A stretch of DNA of 64,000 nucleotides, from NCBI GenBank assembly GCA_018340375.1, contig JAFFJZ010000001.1, positions 30,496,001 through 30,560,000 of the forward strand, in the 5' to 3' direction. Positions 35,563 through 47,721 of the stretch are shown here, in pieces; positions within the stretch are counted from its first letter, which is position 1, and each line of letters starts with the position of its first letter. This DNA is from Gonatopus flavifemur (Eukaryota; Arthropoda; Insecta; Hymenoptera; Dryinidae). The notes beneath the pieces were generated by a model, which was not told where the DNA came from, did not search any database, and was given only the letters and a program-made list of their open reading frames with translations. The position numbers were made by a program, and so were the translations under genes.

Positions 35563-36368
35563 CACTGAGAGAAAGTACCAATTATTTTTGGTGAGCATGA
35601 CTAATTATTCTTGTGAAGATGACTAAATGTATCACTTACCATGAACATTGTTAGCTATTACTAACAGGTGCTGGTTATCTCGACTATTTTATATCGATTG
35701 AACATACGATCAGTAATTCCTACCGATAACCAGAAAAAATTTTTGAAGTAGACATTTTTTTGAAACTTGCTTAATGAGTCACAATTATCGTGACGATGAT
35801 GAATCGATAGTAAGGAAAACATAAGTAAAACTCTTGTTATTTTTTTGCAAAAGCTTAATCCAGGTACTACATCTTTGAAAATGAGCTGTCATTGAACATC
35901 AATGAAGTGAGATCCGTTTCCATTATGCCATCGAATTTGTTGAATTAAATTATTTGTACTTCGAACAAAGAATAACATCAAAAAATTCAGAGATTAGTAT
36001 TTTTCGTTTCAAGGTTATGTTTTCAGATTAATATTCGATTTCCATAACCTCCATATGCACATATCGTATCACTGCATGTTGATTTCGGAGGAGGAATTTT
36101 ATCTCAACTGGAATGAAGATTCTTATCGTTAGTACTATAAAGTATCTCTTGGTACTTGAAATTTATAATCACCATTCATCATGAATTATCATCAACAATA
36201 AATATATTCATCTTTGTTCACTCCCAATAGTTCTGAAAGCTTTGTATGTTGGCAAGCTTCATTGTTAACGATGACAAAAAATTATATACCTATATTTTTG
36301 GTACCAATGACCATAAAACAATTGTTGGGTCCTTTTGGTAAAATTAACTAATTTTATCTCTCTCAGTG
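35563..36368. mobile_element. 806-bp element, CACTGAGAGA ends, AA flanks
   Basis: CACTGAGAGAAAGTACC and CTCTCTCAGTG ends, AA at 35561-35562 and 36369-36370. Just inside, ACTAATTATTCTTG and AAATTAACTAATTTT correspond. Outside on both sides lies the same GTCAAAAGTCTC-type repeat, suggesting it was inserted into an older repeat. The two arms diverge quickly, so the pairing of ends is probable, not certain. Confidence 0.55.
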
Positions 36369-36604
36369 AAGTAGTCCTTTCGTAATACGAATTTTTTTTC
36401 AGAAAATCTTCCATAAATTCTACAAAGTCACTTGAAAACCACGCGTCATCTTTCCTTTTTCCATGGACTCCCCACGGACTTATCGATGGGAAATTTTTGA
36501 AAGAGATTATCAAAAGTCTCTAAGGAGTCAACCAAAGTATTCTGGAGAATCCTCCAACAGTCTCTTGGATGTCCTCTAGGAACTTTACACGTAACATCCT
36601 ACTA

Positions 36605-36793
36605 ATGAAGCTGGAACTGGCAGCCGTAAAGCTAGCAGTCGATCGACATAATTGTTTACATTAGACGTTTATCAAAGATTTAAGGATTTGAAACGTTCAA
36701 TGGGATGTTACTTGATCGGTTTTTTGGTATAAACAAAGCTGACACAACGTTTAATCAAAAGTTAAAAAACCTGGCTGCTAGTTCCAGCTTCAT
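36605..36793. mobile_element. ATGAAGCTG MITE with perfect 9-bp TSD, copy 3
   Basis: Starts ATGAAGCTGGAACTGGCAGC and ends GCTGCTAGTTCCAGCTTCAT, with ATCCTACTA exactly repeated at 36596-36604 and 36794-36802. This is the best-preserved boundary set of the family and defines a 189-bp element with 9-bp duplication. Confidence 0.92.
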
Positions 36794-37199
36794 ATCCTAC
36801 TAACTTTTGGGTGAATTTCCGGGTAACAAAATATTCCGGAAGAAGTCTTCAACCTAAGTGAAAAATGCACCCCAAGTGCTCCACGAATGGTAAGAAGTCA
36901 AACTCACTTTCATCCTGAATATGAATTTATTTCAAGATGCAGCAAAAAGTAGCCGATTTCTTTTGAAAGTAAACACCGCCAACACAATGGAAAAGACTGA
37001 ACTTCAACTGAATTTGAATTGTCCTCAATGTAAATGTTAGCACAATGACTTTGATTGACTTCCATGAGCTATTTGTGCACCACTGGCTTTGAGTAACTTG
37101 GATGGACTTTGTGGGACGTTTTTTTACTCAGGAAATCATCATTTTTGGCAACTGTAATCATCTATTCGTTTCATTCGTTGTCAGAATTATTTAATCAAT

Positions 37200-39580
37200 C
37201 TATATCTATTTCTAATTTTATTCAGAAGTTTTTCCATTCTGTTTGCAGAAATAAATATTTCCCATGTAAAAGTGTAATCTAGTTTCCCTAGATTTCACTA
37301 GCTAGGAATAGCAACTGAACAATCGGTAGCTGACGAAAGCGTTACACTCTCCACTCAGGTTTATTTAACAGAACTATGATGAATCTAAAGAATGAATGAA
37401 AAAAAAATATTATCAATAGCATACTACCGACTCTCCAATGTTTCCAGTATAAATTCTCGAATCCTTCCCCGTTAGTCTGCAGAAATGTTACGTTGACATA
37501 TCATAAATATTAGAATCGTATGAACCCGCTGAGAATCGATGAAATACGGATTGTTTGTTCAAATATGCCCGAAGTTATCTTTTTATCATTGAAGAAAAAT
37601 TGAATACGTAGGTGTCGAGTAGGTTCGTGACCGAGTATAGGTACAGTCACCTTTAGACCTTTTTAAACTCGAACAATAGGAAGTCTGAACGCATTGTATT
37701 ATGCGAAACAATGACCATTTTATAAGAAAAATGAGAAGAAATAAAATCGAGATCATAGGCTTTATTTCTCTTTCTCTTTCATTCCATCCACATTTCGAAC
37801 AATTTGAAAACATTTCTGCTTCAGACGACAAATGACTTTTCGTAATTGGTTGACGTTCAATGAAAAATAATTACACCCTTAAAGAGCTCAAATGAATATC
37901 ACATTGGAATTTGTGAATCGCAAACAAGCGTGTAAATCAAATACAAGAATCGTATTTAATTTTCTCTCCCGTTTGAAAGTGACTGGATTCCAAACCATCG
38001 TCTCAATCTTGTTTAATTTGAAGAGGATGAGGTGTGAGAGGTTTGAATTCTGATCCTTATTTTCATCGTGCTTGATTTAAAGGGAAAGTATCATTTCGAA
38101 ACGAGAAAGAAAAAAGCCGCTAGGGAGGAATATCGCATTATATAGGGAGTTACAAAGGAATGAGAAACATACAGATGCCTAGGGTTGAATCAATACAATA
38201 AGTGGGCCAGGTGGGGGCGTATAAGATTGCCTGAGGAGAAAGAGAGAAGTACAGCAAGATAGAGACAGAGACCAGGGGAATGGTCACGAATACGGGCCGG
38301 TTTTGGCGCGTACGAAGGAACGCGGGAAATGAAACGACCAAAACCGGCCAAAAGGTGCGGCCAACTTTGGATTGTGCTGCTGTCTTAAATAATCCTGATC
38401 GTGATTGAATTTTTCGCACATGACTGGTCCACTTCGTAACACCTCGCGGTTCTCTACATGCGCCACGTATTCCTTCATTTTGTAACGATCGCTGATAACA
38501 GCAACCTTCACCCTCTATTTGGATCGTTTTAAGAACGAACGCTGTTGTGGACTTATTGTTTTTGATCTTCTATAAATCGTTCCAACTCATATTGATGAAA
38601 CATAAAGGAATTGGTATCATATAAAAAAATGTAAAGGATGCATAAAAAAATGCATTGTAACAGTATAAAAATTGTAAAAGTTACTATAAAATTTACATTA
38701 TATATGTATAGTGTTCATTTGCGTAATGTCACACAAGAGTTTTTTATTCCGAAATATAATTAGTGTATTCGCATTGATGAATTAAAAGAATCACATCATG
38801 TTTATTATGATTACTCATTCAACCCTATTTATTCAATTATACGATTTATAAAGTAGTAACAGTTGAATCAGGTTGCTCGTATTATTGATTTTATGCAATG
38901 CATGTGACAGTTGAAATGTAATGAATTACAACGTATTCACATCTGAATAATTTTAATCAAAGTGGCACCGAATTACAATTTTGTTTTGTTCTGCCTATTC
39001 ATAAATGTTATTTCCCGGTTAAATCAATGAACTACGTATTGCAGAATCCGCATAGACATCATTCAGTTCCAGTTTTATTTACTGCTTATTCATCAAAATT
39101 TAATACCTGCACCCATGTGATTGAATTACAACATTTTACTCCGGTTTGAGTTTTCTTATGTTGTGCTTTCTTGTATTATGAGAGAAAAGAAAGATTAAAA
39201 AATTATTCTGACTTTGTTGTCCTGCAGTTCAAATTTCTTATGCCGTGATCGAAAGATATTTCTTTTGTCACGATATTTGTCCCCTTTGAACAAATTATTT
39301 GTTATTGTTTTCTCTTCTAAAAACAAAAAACTTGCGGTATTCACCACAATTCGTAATATTTCCAACTTTACAGTGAATCGTTTCTGTGTTCTCTTATATT
39401 AATTCTTTCAGTCTTGTCGAGTACATGCTACTCTAAACTTTGATTTTGGTACAATAGATCCACTTTTTTTTTGTTATTGTATTAACAGTGCTGTTCTCAT
39501 TTGATCCTCAACGATAATCAATTTCTGGATATCATACCAATGATCCAATCTGTATATTTTAATTCGTGTAGTGAAAGAGA
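37200..39580. other. Mostly unassigned AT-rich DNA with one GC-balanced patch
   Basis: No bounded mobile element found. The patch 38150-38520 has more even composition and open frames on both strands, but no recognisable protein. It contains a perfect 12-bp inverted repeat described separately. Confidence 0.45.
38295..38349. repeat. Perfect 12-bp inverted repeat, GGCCGGTTTTGG
   Basis: GGCCGGTTTTGG at 38295-38306 and CCAAAACCGGCC at 38338-38349 frame a 31-base loop with CpG-rich sequence (GCGCG, ACGCGGG). In an AT-rich window this stands out. It could be a binding site, a hairpin or the middle of an old palindrome. Confidence 0.6.
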
Positions 39581-39588
39581 GATATAGT

Positions 39589-39778
39589 ATGATCAGCTGA
39601 AACTAGCAGCCAGTTTTTGTAACTTTGAATTAAACGTTATTTAAGCTTTTTTCATACCAGAAATCGATCAAGTAGCATCCCATTGAACGTTTCTGACCCT
39701 TGAATCTTCAATGAACGTTTAATTTAAAAAATTATGACAATCAGCTGCTAGCTTTACGGCTGCCAGTTTAAGCTTCAT
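39589..39778. mobile_element. ATGAAGCTG MITE, copy 4
   Basis: AGCTGAAACTAGCAGCC near the left and GCTTTACGGCTGCCAG then AGCTTCAT on the right match the other copies, as does the inner ACCAGAAATCGATCAAGTA. The left end is altered (ATGATCAGCTG) and I see no duplication, so this is an older copy. Confidence 0.75.
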
Positions 39779-40469
39779 TATTTGAAGCTATAGAGATTGG
39801 ATAGAATGTATTACAATATGATACAGCATTTTTTTTATTAGTAACATCTTTTTGAAGTGATTTAACCTTTCTCAGGTGGTTCACCTTCGCTTTTAAAATT
39901 CGAGTACAGTCATCATTTGCTAATCCCAGAGATTTAGCTTGACATGAAGAATTCGAATGAACGAACAACTGAAACATCGTTTGAAACTAAGATTTTGATA
40001 GCAATTGTGAATGCTGGAGATCATGAACATCATTTCCTTGTTGTCACGTTGAAAAATTTTCAAATATTCAATCTCTTACGGCATGTTCATGTTTTGTAAA
40101 TATCAGGTTACAACAACACCGCGTTCCACGTTGATAGATTTCTATTCCATCCCTGACATTTCAACTATAAGATCCGTACACGTATGTTTCATCAGATGTT
40201 AATCGTTTCTCGCTTCCAACATGATCCTTTCTTCCGTGTCATGCAAATTTCGCTAAAACGGACGAGTGTTTTTTTTTCCAAAGGAATTCAGAGAAATGTG
40301 TTTTGTCATGAACATTCAAATGAGTTGCTTCAGGTTTTTTCTTCTGCATATTGTACCACTGCGATAGTATCACACTAGGATATTCTTCGCGCAGGAATGG
40401 ATATTATGTTAAATCAGGATTGTTTGTGATGTTGAGCACTATCGCAAACCTAACCTGTCCTGCCGGTAT

Positions 40470-40512
40470 CGTACTACTACTACTACCACTACTACCAGGG
40501 ATCTTACTACTA
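40470..40512. repeat. (TAC)n-rich tract
   Basis: TACTACTACTACTACCACTA followed by more TAC/CTA triplets. It sits at the start of a GC-balanced island that runs to about 41210. Confidence 0.7.
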
Positions 40513-40794
40513 CAATTACCAATGCTACGTACCTATTCGAGACGCCTCGGACGCGCGTGTCTTCAACCAGGAGAAGAGAGAGAAGAGAAAAAAAACAATT
40601 CCTCAGCGGGCGTGTTGGATGTTGGTGAACCCGGTGAAGGCCCTTTTAAGAGCCTGGGAATTACATGCGCAACATAGTGAGTTTGGGTCGATGCAGGTCG
40701 AAAAAGTTTCAACACAAGGTGAAGTTTCGACCACTTTCGTAGCACTTGTCTCGAGGAATCAACTGCTGTGGATCGTTGCCACTGTTTCTCTTAT

Positions 40795-41108
40795 TATAAA
40801 GATACTGCACGACAGAACTGTCAAGAGATAACGCGTGAATTTATTCGTCCCGGGGAGATTTTCTGTGTTTTTGATATTTCAAGTCTGATATCTCGACGTA
40901 ACATTTGATTTCCGTTCACAAACGTAATTTAAGAAAATTTCTGACATGAGAACGTTTCGAAAAATACGTGCGAAATCGGCCTCGACGTAACACGCATCTT
41001 GAGCTCCGCGGCCATCACTGATTCTTCTTTGATCCTTGATTTTCAGATGGTAGCTCCATCTTCGCGGTTGAGGCTCGAAAGAAACGACGACTCAACTGCT
41101 TTGTGGCG
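40795..41108 (+). other. Candidate promoter and short exon
   Basis: TATAAA at 40795 precedes TCAAGA at 40821, an initiator-like distance. Further on a pyrimidine-rich acceptor (CTTTGATCCTTGATTTTCAG) ends at 41046. The next base opens ATG with MVAPSSRLRLERNDDSTALW, and the donor GTAAAT follows at 41109, giving a 62-bp exon. The surrounding 40.4-41.2 kb is GC-balanced compared with its flanks. No homology is recognised and no second exon found. The minus strand also has a 93-codon frame here, which weakens the case. Confidence 0.22.
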
Positions 41109-41221
41109 GTAAATTTTAAAATTCGTTGACGTTGCACGAGACAAATTTGTGTGTAACTGGAGAAGCGCTGTTGAAGAATTTTTGTAACGATGTTGCCGAA
41201 TTGTGGGTGTCCAGATGGCAA

Positions 41222-41311
41222 ATTTTGAAAAATTATATATAATTTATATATAATTATACATAAATTATATATAAACAATATTGAATCATATATCATTTTG
41301 AAAATTCTCGT
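41222..41311. repeat. AT-rich hairpin repeat (TATATA family)
   Basis: TTTTGAAAAATTATATATAA and ATATATCATTTTGAAAATTC bracket ATTATATATAATTTATA-type runs. Confidence 0.5.
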
Positions 41312-42485
41312 TGAGCTAGCATTTCCTATGCTGTATTGTTTCTTCTAGATAATATTGTTGTGGAAAGAATTAGATATCAGACTCTGAATTGTAGGTGCCA
41401 GTGCACCCACGGCACCCACGGTAGGGACACCTGACACCAATGTGAGGAACGGCCATTTATTCTGCACCTATAAGAATTCTGACATTGATTGACTGAAAAT
41501 GGCCTAGTAGCGATGAAAATATATAAAATCAGTTCCAAGAAGTTCTGTATTGGTAGATATTCTCAACACAAGACAGAGCTTTCGATGATGAAGTTCAAAT
41601 CCAAACAACGAACTTCCCTCTGTTCTCGTGAGAAATTTCAAGTCATATACAAAAAATAAAGTGTAAATGCCAGGTTGGATTTGACACATCGAGTAACTGA
41701 TTGAATTTTCTTGCGTTTTTCTTCTTTCAAGTTCTGAAATATCAAATACGTTAATTTAGAATTCCAATCAAAATTCTGATATATTTTGGGGATGTTTGAT
41801 CAAAACAATCGAGGTAAATCGAAATTAAAGTTGAATCCATTTGAAACAATGGATTTTTAGAACAACATTCATCGAACATTCATTGCCCTGTTTTATTTTT
41901 CGCATCTTTTCAGAGAGCCATTTTCATTGTCGTCAAGTTAAACTGTGATTTTTGAAATTTTGTCCGGTGTACTGAATATCCTGTAAAATAATTGAAATTT
42001 TGAATGAAAGTTGTGCATTCCCGTGTTCGTAATTCATAAGAGAAACTCAAAAATTGCGTATAATAGAAAAGTTCATAGTAGAGATGGGCGACCTGAAAAG
42101 AATTTATATCAAGAATTCAATCTAAATTGTATAAAAATCAATGGAAACCCCAAAATTTTCATATAATTTGGATTTAAATCCGATAAAAATTGTATAAAAA
42201 GGATCGATTCTTTTCAGATCACCCATCTCTAGTTTGTAGATCATTTTATAGAATGTTTATGAATTTCGTGTACAACTTTTATAAAGTTTATATATTTTTT
42301 GTACGAAAGTTGTGAGAAGACTTTATAACATTTTCTTACAGGATTTTGTACAATTTTTCTAGTTTTGAAAACTTCCCCACGTCCAGTAAATATTATTGGT
42401 AGAGCTTTCTCCGTACAATAGGTCAAAAAACTAAATTCCACATAAAATTTAGTTCAGAAACAATTGATATCAATTACATAAGAAT

Positions 42486-42572
42486 TGTAAAAAATTCGTA
42501 TGTAATTTATATATAATTCAATATAGTTTATACATGAGTTATATATAAATTATATATAATTCTGAAAATTTC
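42486..42572. repeat. AT-rich hairpin repeat (TATATA family)
   Basis: TTCGTATGTAATTTATATAT on the left and TTATATATAATTCTGAAAATT on the right (20 bases or fewer each side pair). The flank reads GAAAATTTCTCCC, like other members. Confidence 0.45.
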
Positions 42573-43099
42573 TCCCACCCGGGGGTGTTTGAAATTCATA
42601 TACAAATTTTACATGAATTATTTATGAATCTTCCCACGATTTGCTTTTACTTCCGTGTTCCTTATAAGAAACGAAATTATTGTGATAGGGTAAAAAATCC
42701 ATGATGCAGAAGAGGGTATTTCGTTTCGAGGGCTGTTGTATTATGAGTAATAAAATCAAACCATCCATATACAAAACGAAAAATTTGGTGTCACAGGAAG
42801 TCCACTCATAGTTTGTGTTGAAAACAACTCATGCAGGTATTCCCAAGACTGAAAAAAAACCCAAGCTTGTCCCAAGGTTGGCACATGTGTCAGAAACAAA
42901 CCTCCGTGAAGGACAATTGACCCAATATTGTTCCATGATTGTCCCGTTGTTCCCAATGGATAGTCAGTCATGGTACATTTGTTAATATTTTTCAAATGGT
43001 CACTACATTTGGTACAAGCTTGGCACAAGTGTAAAAATCGAGCATTCGTTGAGAACAATTGTGCCAATATTGCCCACATGAGTGGCACAATGTTCATAA

Positions 43100-43215
43100 A
43101 TTTATAAAGTTATAACTATTGGGGTAAGCTTGGGCGAAGGCTGCCCACTCTGGGGCAGGCTCGGGTCAGGCCTGGGCCGATAGTTACGCTCACTGGGGAT
43201 GATATACACGTGAAG
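43100..43215. repeat. TGGGCCGA-rich repeat fragment
   Basis: GGGGTAAGCTTGGGC, CTGGGGCAGGCTCGGG and CAGGCCTGGGCCGATAG are closely spaced. A second such block lies at 43555-43700. Confidence 0.4.
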
Positions 43216-43554
43216 ATAAACCATCAGTTTTTCGGGTGACTCGGGGGATTCCAATGTTGGATTTCGTACGAGATCAGATCATTATAAAACTCATGTTATG
43301 GTATTTCAGTGAGATCTTATTAGTTTAGTTTCAGCATAATTCACCAACAGAATCAAAATTGATGGAAATATCAAAGAACGCAAATTTTCCAATGATCATA
43401 CAAGCTCGTCCCAGTCTTGTCACATTTTTTCTATCGTTTTAAGATAATTCATGTACGGTATTCTGAGGGAGAAAGTCATGAACTGAAATATGAATCAATT
43501 ACTTTTTTCATCCATATCTGCGATCAAAGAAACATTGGTTGATGCTTGGTAAAT

Positions 43555-43700
43555 GATTTGGACCGGGCCCGACAAAACCACTGGCCCGAGCTTGTCCTGA
43601 TCTTATCATTCCCAAGCCTGGGCCGAGTTTGGTAAATTGTTCAAGACAAGTCTCGGCAGGTCTTGTGCCAGGCTTGGTCCATCATTGGGCCATTGGTTCA
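43555..43700. repeat. TGGGCC/GGCCCGA-rich repeat fragment
   Basis: GACCGGGCCCGAC, CACTGGCCCGAGC, CCTGGGCCGAGTTTGG, TGCCAGGCTTGGTCC and ATTGGGCCATTGG. It resembles 33929-34028. Confidence 0.4.
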
Positions 43701-43861
43701 TACACACATAGGGACATATCAAATTCTGAAATTCACAGATTTTCAGTGTAAATTTAACATTTTTATGTTGATTTGATACATTTTTTGTGTCAATATTGAA
43801 CATAAATTGCGAGTGGACCTCCTGGAACATACACGTGTGTTAAAAATATACCAAATTTTTC

Positions 43862-43935
43862 ACTGTGTAGCTCAGGTCACTGAAACGCAGGGATGAGATG
43901 AAATGCTGGGTTTAAATTCCGCAACCTCAAAGATC
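43862..43935 (+). repeat. tRNA-derived SINE-like head
   Basis: A-box TAGCTCAGGTCACTG at 43868 and B-box GGTTTAAATTCC at 43909 are 41 bases apart, close to tRNA spacing. The T-arm pairs poorly. A purine-rich stretch (GGAGGAAAAAGAAGCGAAGG) follows at about 43985. Confidence 0.45.
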
Positions 43936-44998
43936 GAGATCTAACCAAATTTAAAGGAATGAGACGAGATTGGAGAACAGAAAGGAGGAAAAAGAAGCGA
44001 AGGAGGTTGGTATTTTTTTATTGAACAAATTCAAGACTCTACCAAGATATTTTTATGAATTCTTCAAGGCATCTGCAAGAAATATTTAAAATGTCTCGAA
44101 GACATCTTTTAGAAATGTTTTTCAGAATCTGTTTCAAAATCTCTTAGAAAGTTCTTTAGGACTTCTTAAATACATCTTCATGACACCTGAATATTAATTG
44201 GGTTTCTTGTACAAGAACTTTTGAATGAGATAGATTTTGAAAGAAGGTACTGTAACTTTGGAAATACCGTTCCAATCAAATTTTCTCACTCTCTAGAATT
44301 TCTCAAATATCTTTGCGTGTACAAAACGTTGAAACGTGGTTTGTTACGGTATAACAGTTTTTGATTGGAACGGTAGCTGTAGAGTTACAGCACGTTGCCT
44401 GGAAACTCACTTCCATAAGAAATGACAAAACCCTGGAAGAGATGATCGATGGAAAGGAGAACAACAAAACATTGTGAAGCTGCATCTACGTTGTGCAGTC
44501 TCCAACGTGGACGTTATTTTTCCGAAGTTTCTCGTACCCCTGAAAATATGTATTCCAGTACGCCTTAATACATCTAGTGAACAGGTGTCATTGTTATTGT
44601 TCTCTGTTCAAAATGTCCATCACCTGCGCACTAAGGTATAGTGGCGTAAAACAAAATTCCGTTGCCCTGTAGACATTCTTATCGTAGATAAATACATTTT
44701 TCTACCAATCCGTTGGAAATTCTCGCATACGGTAAGAATGAACTGTACAGTGTCAACCGAATCTGGGGAACCACAGACCCTCTCCTTTCTTCTATTTAAT
44801 TTTCATATCGAACAGATGCGCGTGCACAAATAACCCTGCCGCAAAACACTCATTAAGGCGCAGACCACTGAGGATTCAGCCAAAGAACTGCGCTGCCAAT
44901 TTCAAAGATTGAAATCTCTTTTTTATTTTAATATTTCAAATGTTTGAAATTCATCAACTCAAAAGAATATTGATCAACAATGAAGTATGATGAATTAA

Positions 44999-45279
44999 CC
45001 CAGTCAGCACAAATTATCAATTTGAATTTATAAAGACTTCCGAGAGACCTCTTGAATAGTTCCCGTTATGCTAATCAATATATATTCATTATGAATATAT
45101 TGAATTCAAGTTGAAAACGTATTGAATGCCCGGACAATTCATTATGAAATCTCGATATGAGTTCTTTCTGAAGATTAAGTTGTTCATTAGGGGTTCATTT
45201 TGAATTCAAAATATTCATAATGAATGCATATTGATTAGCATAACGGGAACTCTTTACGGGAACTCGGGTGCTGTATGGG
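44999..45279. mobile_element. 281-bp MITE, CCCATACAGCAC ends, copy 1
   Basis: Left end CCCAGTCAGCACA, right end TGTGCTG-type GGTGCTGTATGGG, AA on both sides. Inside, TAGTTCCCGTTATGCTAATC and GATTAGCATAACGGGAACTC are inverted. It is the same length as the copy at 52124-52404. Confidence 0.82.
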
Positions 45280-45559
45280 AAGATGATTTTTCCCTTTTCG
45301 GCAATCCTTGAATGAACTCTGTTCCCAGATTCCTTCCCCTCATCTGAAAACTCTATCTTTCTTTTTGCATCAACAATTATTTTCCATGAGGAAATGATGA
45401 TTAAGAGAGTTTCAAACTGAATAACGATGAAGAAACTCAAAACTACAATGAAAATTCAACCCAATAAGGATACAACTTCTTGAATTCCATTCTGCAAAAG
45501 AGATTCTATCAATGAAACTTCTAAATAATCAACTACTTACACATCAGTCGTTGTCTAAA

Positions 45560-45770
45560 AGACATCTCCAGAAATAATTAAGAACAATGCAAGAAGTCCT
45601 ATGCAACATGAATAAACATGTTCTAGAAGTCTTGAACTGGTCTTACTTCTAAAAGATATCTTCAAGAACGTTTTCAAAAACCTTTTGGAATGTTATAAAA
45701 GACATCTTTCCGAAATTTCTAAAAGGTTTCTGAAAACGTTCTCGGAGATATCTTTTTCTGCGCGGGTACA
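45560..45770. repeat. Foldback AAAGACATCT / AGATATCTTT
   Basis: TAAAAGATATCTTCAAGAAC, GTTTTCAAAAACCTTTTGG and the inverses TTTCTGAAAACGTTCTCGG and AGATATCTTTTTC pair around 45690. A related, more decayed block with CTCGAAGACATCTTTTAGAA lies at 44040-44200. Confidence 0.5.
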
Positions 45771-45792
45771 TTCTCAATTGATGAACGGCATA

Positions 45793-46035
45793 CACTGTAA
45801 AAAATTTATATGGGAAACTTCACATAAATGTTCGGAAGTAATTACCACGTACATGCGTTAGGAATTTTCCATGTTTTACCGGAAATTTACTGCAATATGA
45901 TAGTAAAAATCCCATAAAGTTTAGAATTTTCGGTTAAATTTATTTATTGATATATATCGGAAATTGATTTCCCATCCCATGACCAGAATTTTTCGAATGC
46001 TGCGTATAAGAAAATTCCGATTATTTTTCACAGTG
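45793..46035. mobile_element. TA-flanked MITE, CACTGTAAAAAATT family, copy 2
   Basis: CACTGTAAAAAATTTATATG and ATTATTTTTCACAGTG between TA dinucleotides. AATTTTCC/GGAAATT motifs alternate in the body as in the copy at 8419-8667. Confidence 0.82.
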
Positions 46036-46098
46036 TACATAAATTTTCTTTAGAACTGTTTTATATGTAATCCAACATTTATATTCAGAAAGAACTTG

Positions 46099-46322
46099 AA
46101 CCCTCAGTTACCCCATGGGGATCAAAAGGGAACATGAAGTTTTCGAAGATCTGTTCTTCTATTCATATGGATAAAGAGGTACGATTTCAAACCAGAACAG
46201 GGATGAAATTCAAGAACCATGATACATCTTTTTTATCATTGAAAAAGCTTCATTTAGTTGAGTGCAATGCACAACGAAAGGTTAACGAAAACACGCAAAA
46301 ATACGTGGGGTAACTGAGGGTT
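46099..46322. mobile_element. 224-bp element with perfect 17-bp TIR
   Basis: AACCCTCAGTTACCCCA and TGGGGTAACTGAGGGTT are exact inverses. The body does not fold further and has no useful frame. No matching duplication lies outside. Confidence 0.7.
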
Positions 46323-46954
46323 ATAGTTACCCTGGATGAATACACTTTTCTTTAGAGGTACTCAATTCTTCAAAAATTCAATAGAAAAATGCAGATTCCC
46401 ACTTGTAAATTTTCTTCTATAAGCCTTCAGGAAAATTCAATAAGACTTCTATAAAACTTTTGAAAAGTTTTCTATGAAATCTTCATAAACTTATCACATT
46501 GTTTACTACGTATGAGAATATTGAAACTTACATTACATGTATCCGCAATTTTCTTAAAAACAAAATCTTGTAAATTCTATCGGAATTTAAATATCGATGA
46601 GAAATCATGAGTTCTCATGATTTCCATGAATAATCGTAAGAAATTGTGAGAAGCATTACCTTTAGTTCGGCATACATCTGTTAATTGAATGATCATTGTG
46701 TGTTCCAAGTTATCATCTGTAGGTTCCTGCTCTATGAACTTACCATCGAGTACTCTTGTGAGTGCTGAGTATGATCGGTAGATTGAGTTACTTGACGTGG
46801 ATTCGAAATTACTTCAAATTAGAAAATATGAATATCAAGAACACTTGATGTTATATTTTTAATATAATTCCGGATGAATTTTTCTTTTCTATTCGATACA
46901 TCTTGAATGGATTAATGAAGAACCTATATCTTATGTATGTAGAAAATCAACTCC

Positions 46955-47235
46955 CCTTATGAAAAAACCATCATCAGAAATTTATCGTGTTGTTTCATTA
47001 TCGTACAAAACCCATAAAAACATGATATCCACGATGATTATCCAATGTAAACCCAATATAGATATCTATCGGGAAATCATTGGGTTGCTGGTTCGGTTTT
47101 GTATCGGATAATTATCGTAGACATCGTATTTTTATCGGACTTGTCTGATAATGAAATAACACGATAGATTTTGGATAGTATTAGTACAACTGATGACTGA
47201 ACGATGAAATCCCGATATCGGGTTTTTTCATAAGG
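46955..47235. mobile_element. 281-bp foldback, CCTTATGAAAAAACC ends
   Basis: CCTTATGAAAAAACC is exactly inverted at 47221-47235. The inner arms TTATCGTGTTGTTTCATTAT and ATAATGAAATAACACGATAG pair. ATCGGATAATTATCGT-type motifs fill the middle. Confidence 0.7.
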
Positions 47236-47449
47236 ATCGCCTTGATCGAGCACTTCCCTGCTCAAAAGATCCCATAGACACTGATAGAAACCGATTCAAA
47301 TTGAATGGGTTTGAATGAGACCCATAAGAACTGATTTCAAATTAATTCAAAATGAATAAGACTGAATGGGAAATATTGTAATAATAGGATTCAATTGACA
47401 ATAGCCCATTGGAAATGTGAAGGGTTTTATCGGTTTTAATGAAAGCATG

Positions 47450-47721
47450 CACTGAGAACCCGATTTCTTAGATTCAAAGAAACTTTCTTAGCCCTCATTC
47501 TGATAAATCGTGTTTTCAATGTAAAAGATAGTTCATTCCAATGAGAGAATTTTTCATTGAATTGAAATTATACTCTTCGAATTCAAGAAGGAATATATTT
47601 CTGTCTCAATTTGAAAATTTTTTGTTTCAATCTGATGAAGAATTTTTCCATTGAAAAAAATATTTATTAGAATGACGGCAAAGAAAATTTTCTTTCAATT
47701 TAAAAGATTGGATTCTCAGTG
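47450..47721. mobile_element. CACTGAGARCCC MITE, copy 2
   Basis: CACTGAGAACCCGATTTCTT and ATTGGATTCTCAGTG ends, TG outside both. The same motif order as 2127-2408: AGCCCTCATTCTGATAAAT, TTCATTGAATTGAAAT, GAATTCAAGAAGG, then the inverse arm. Confidence 0.85.
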
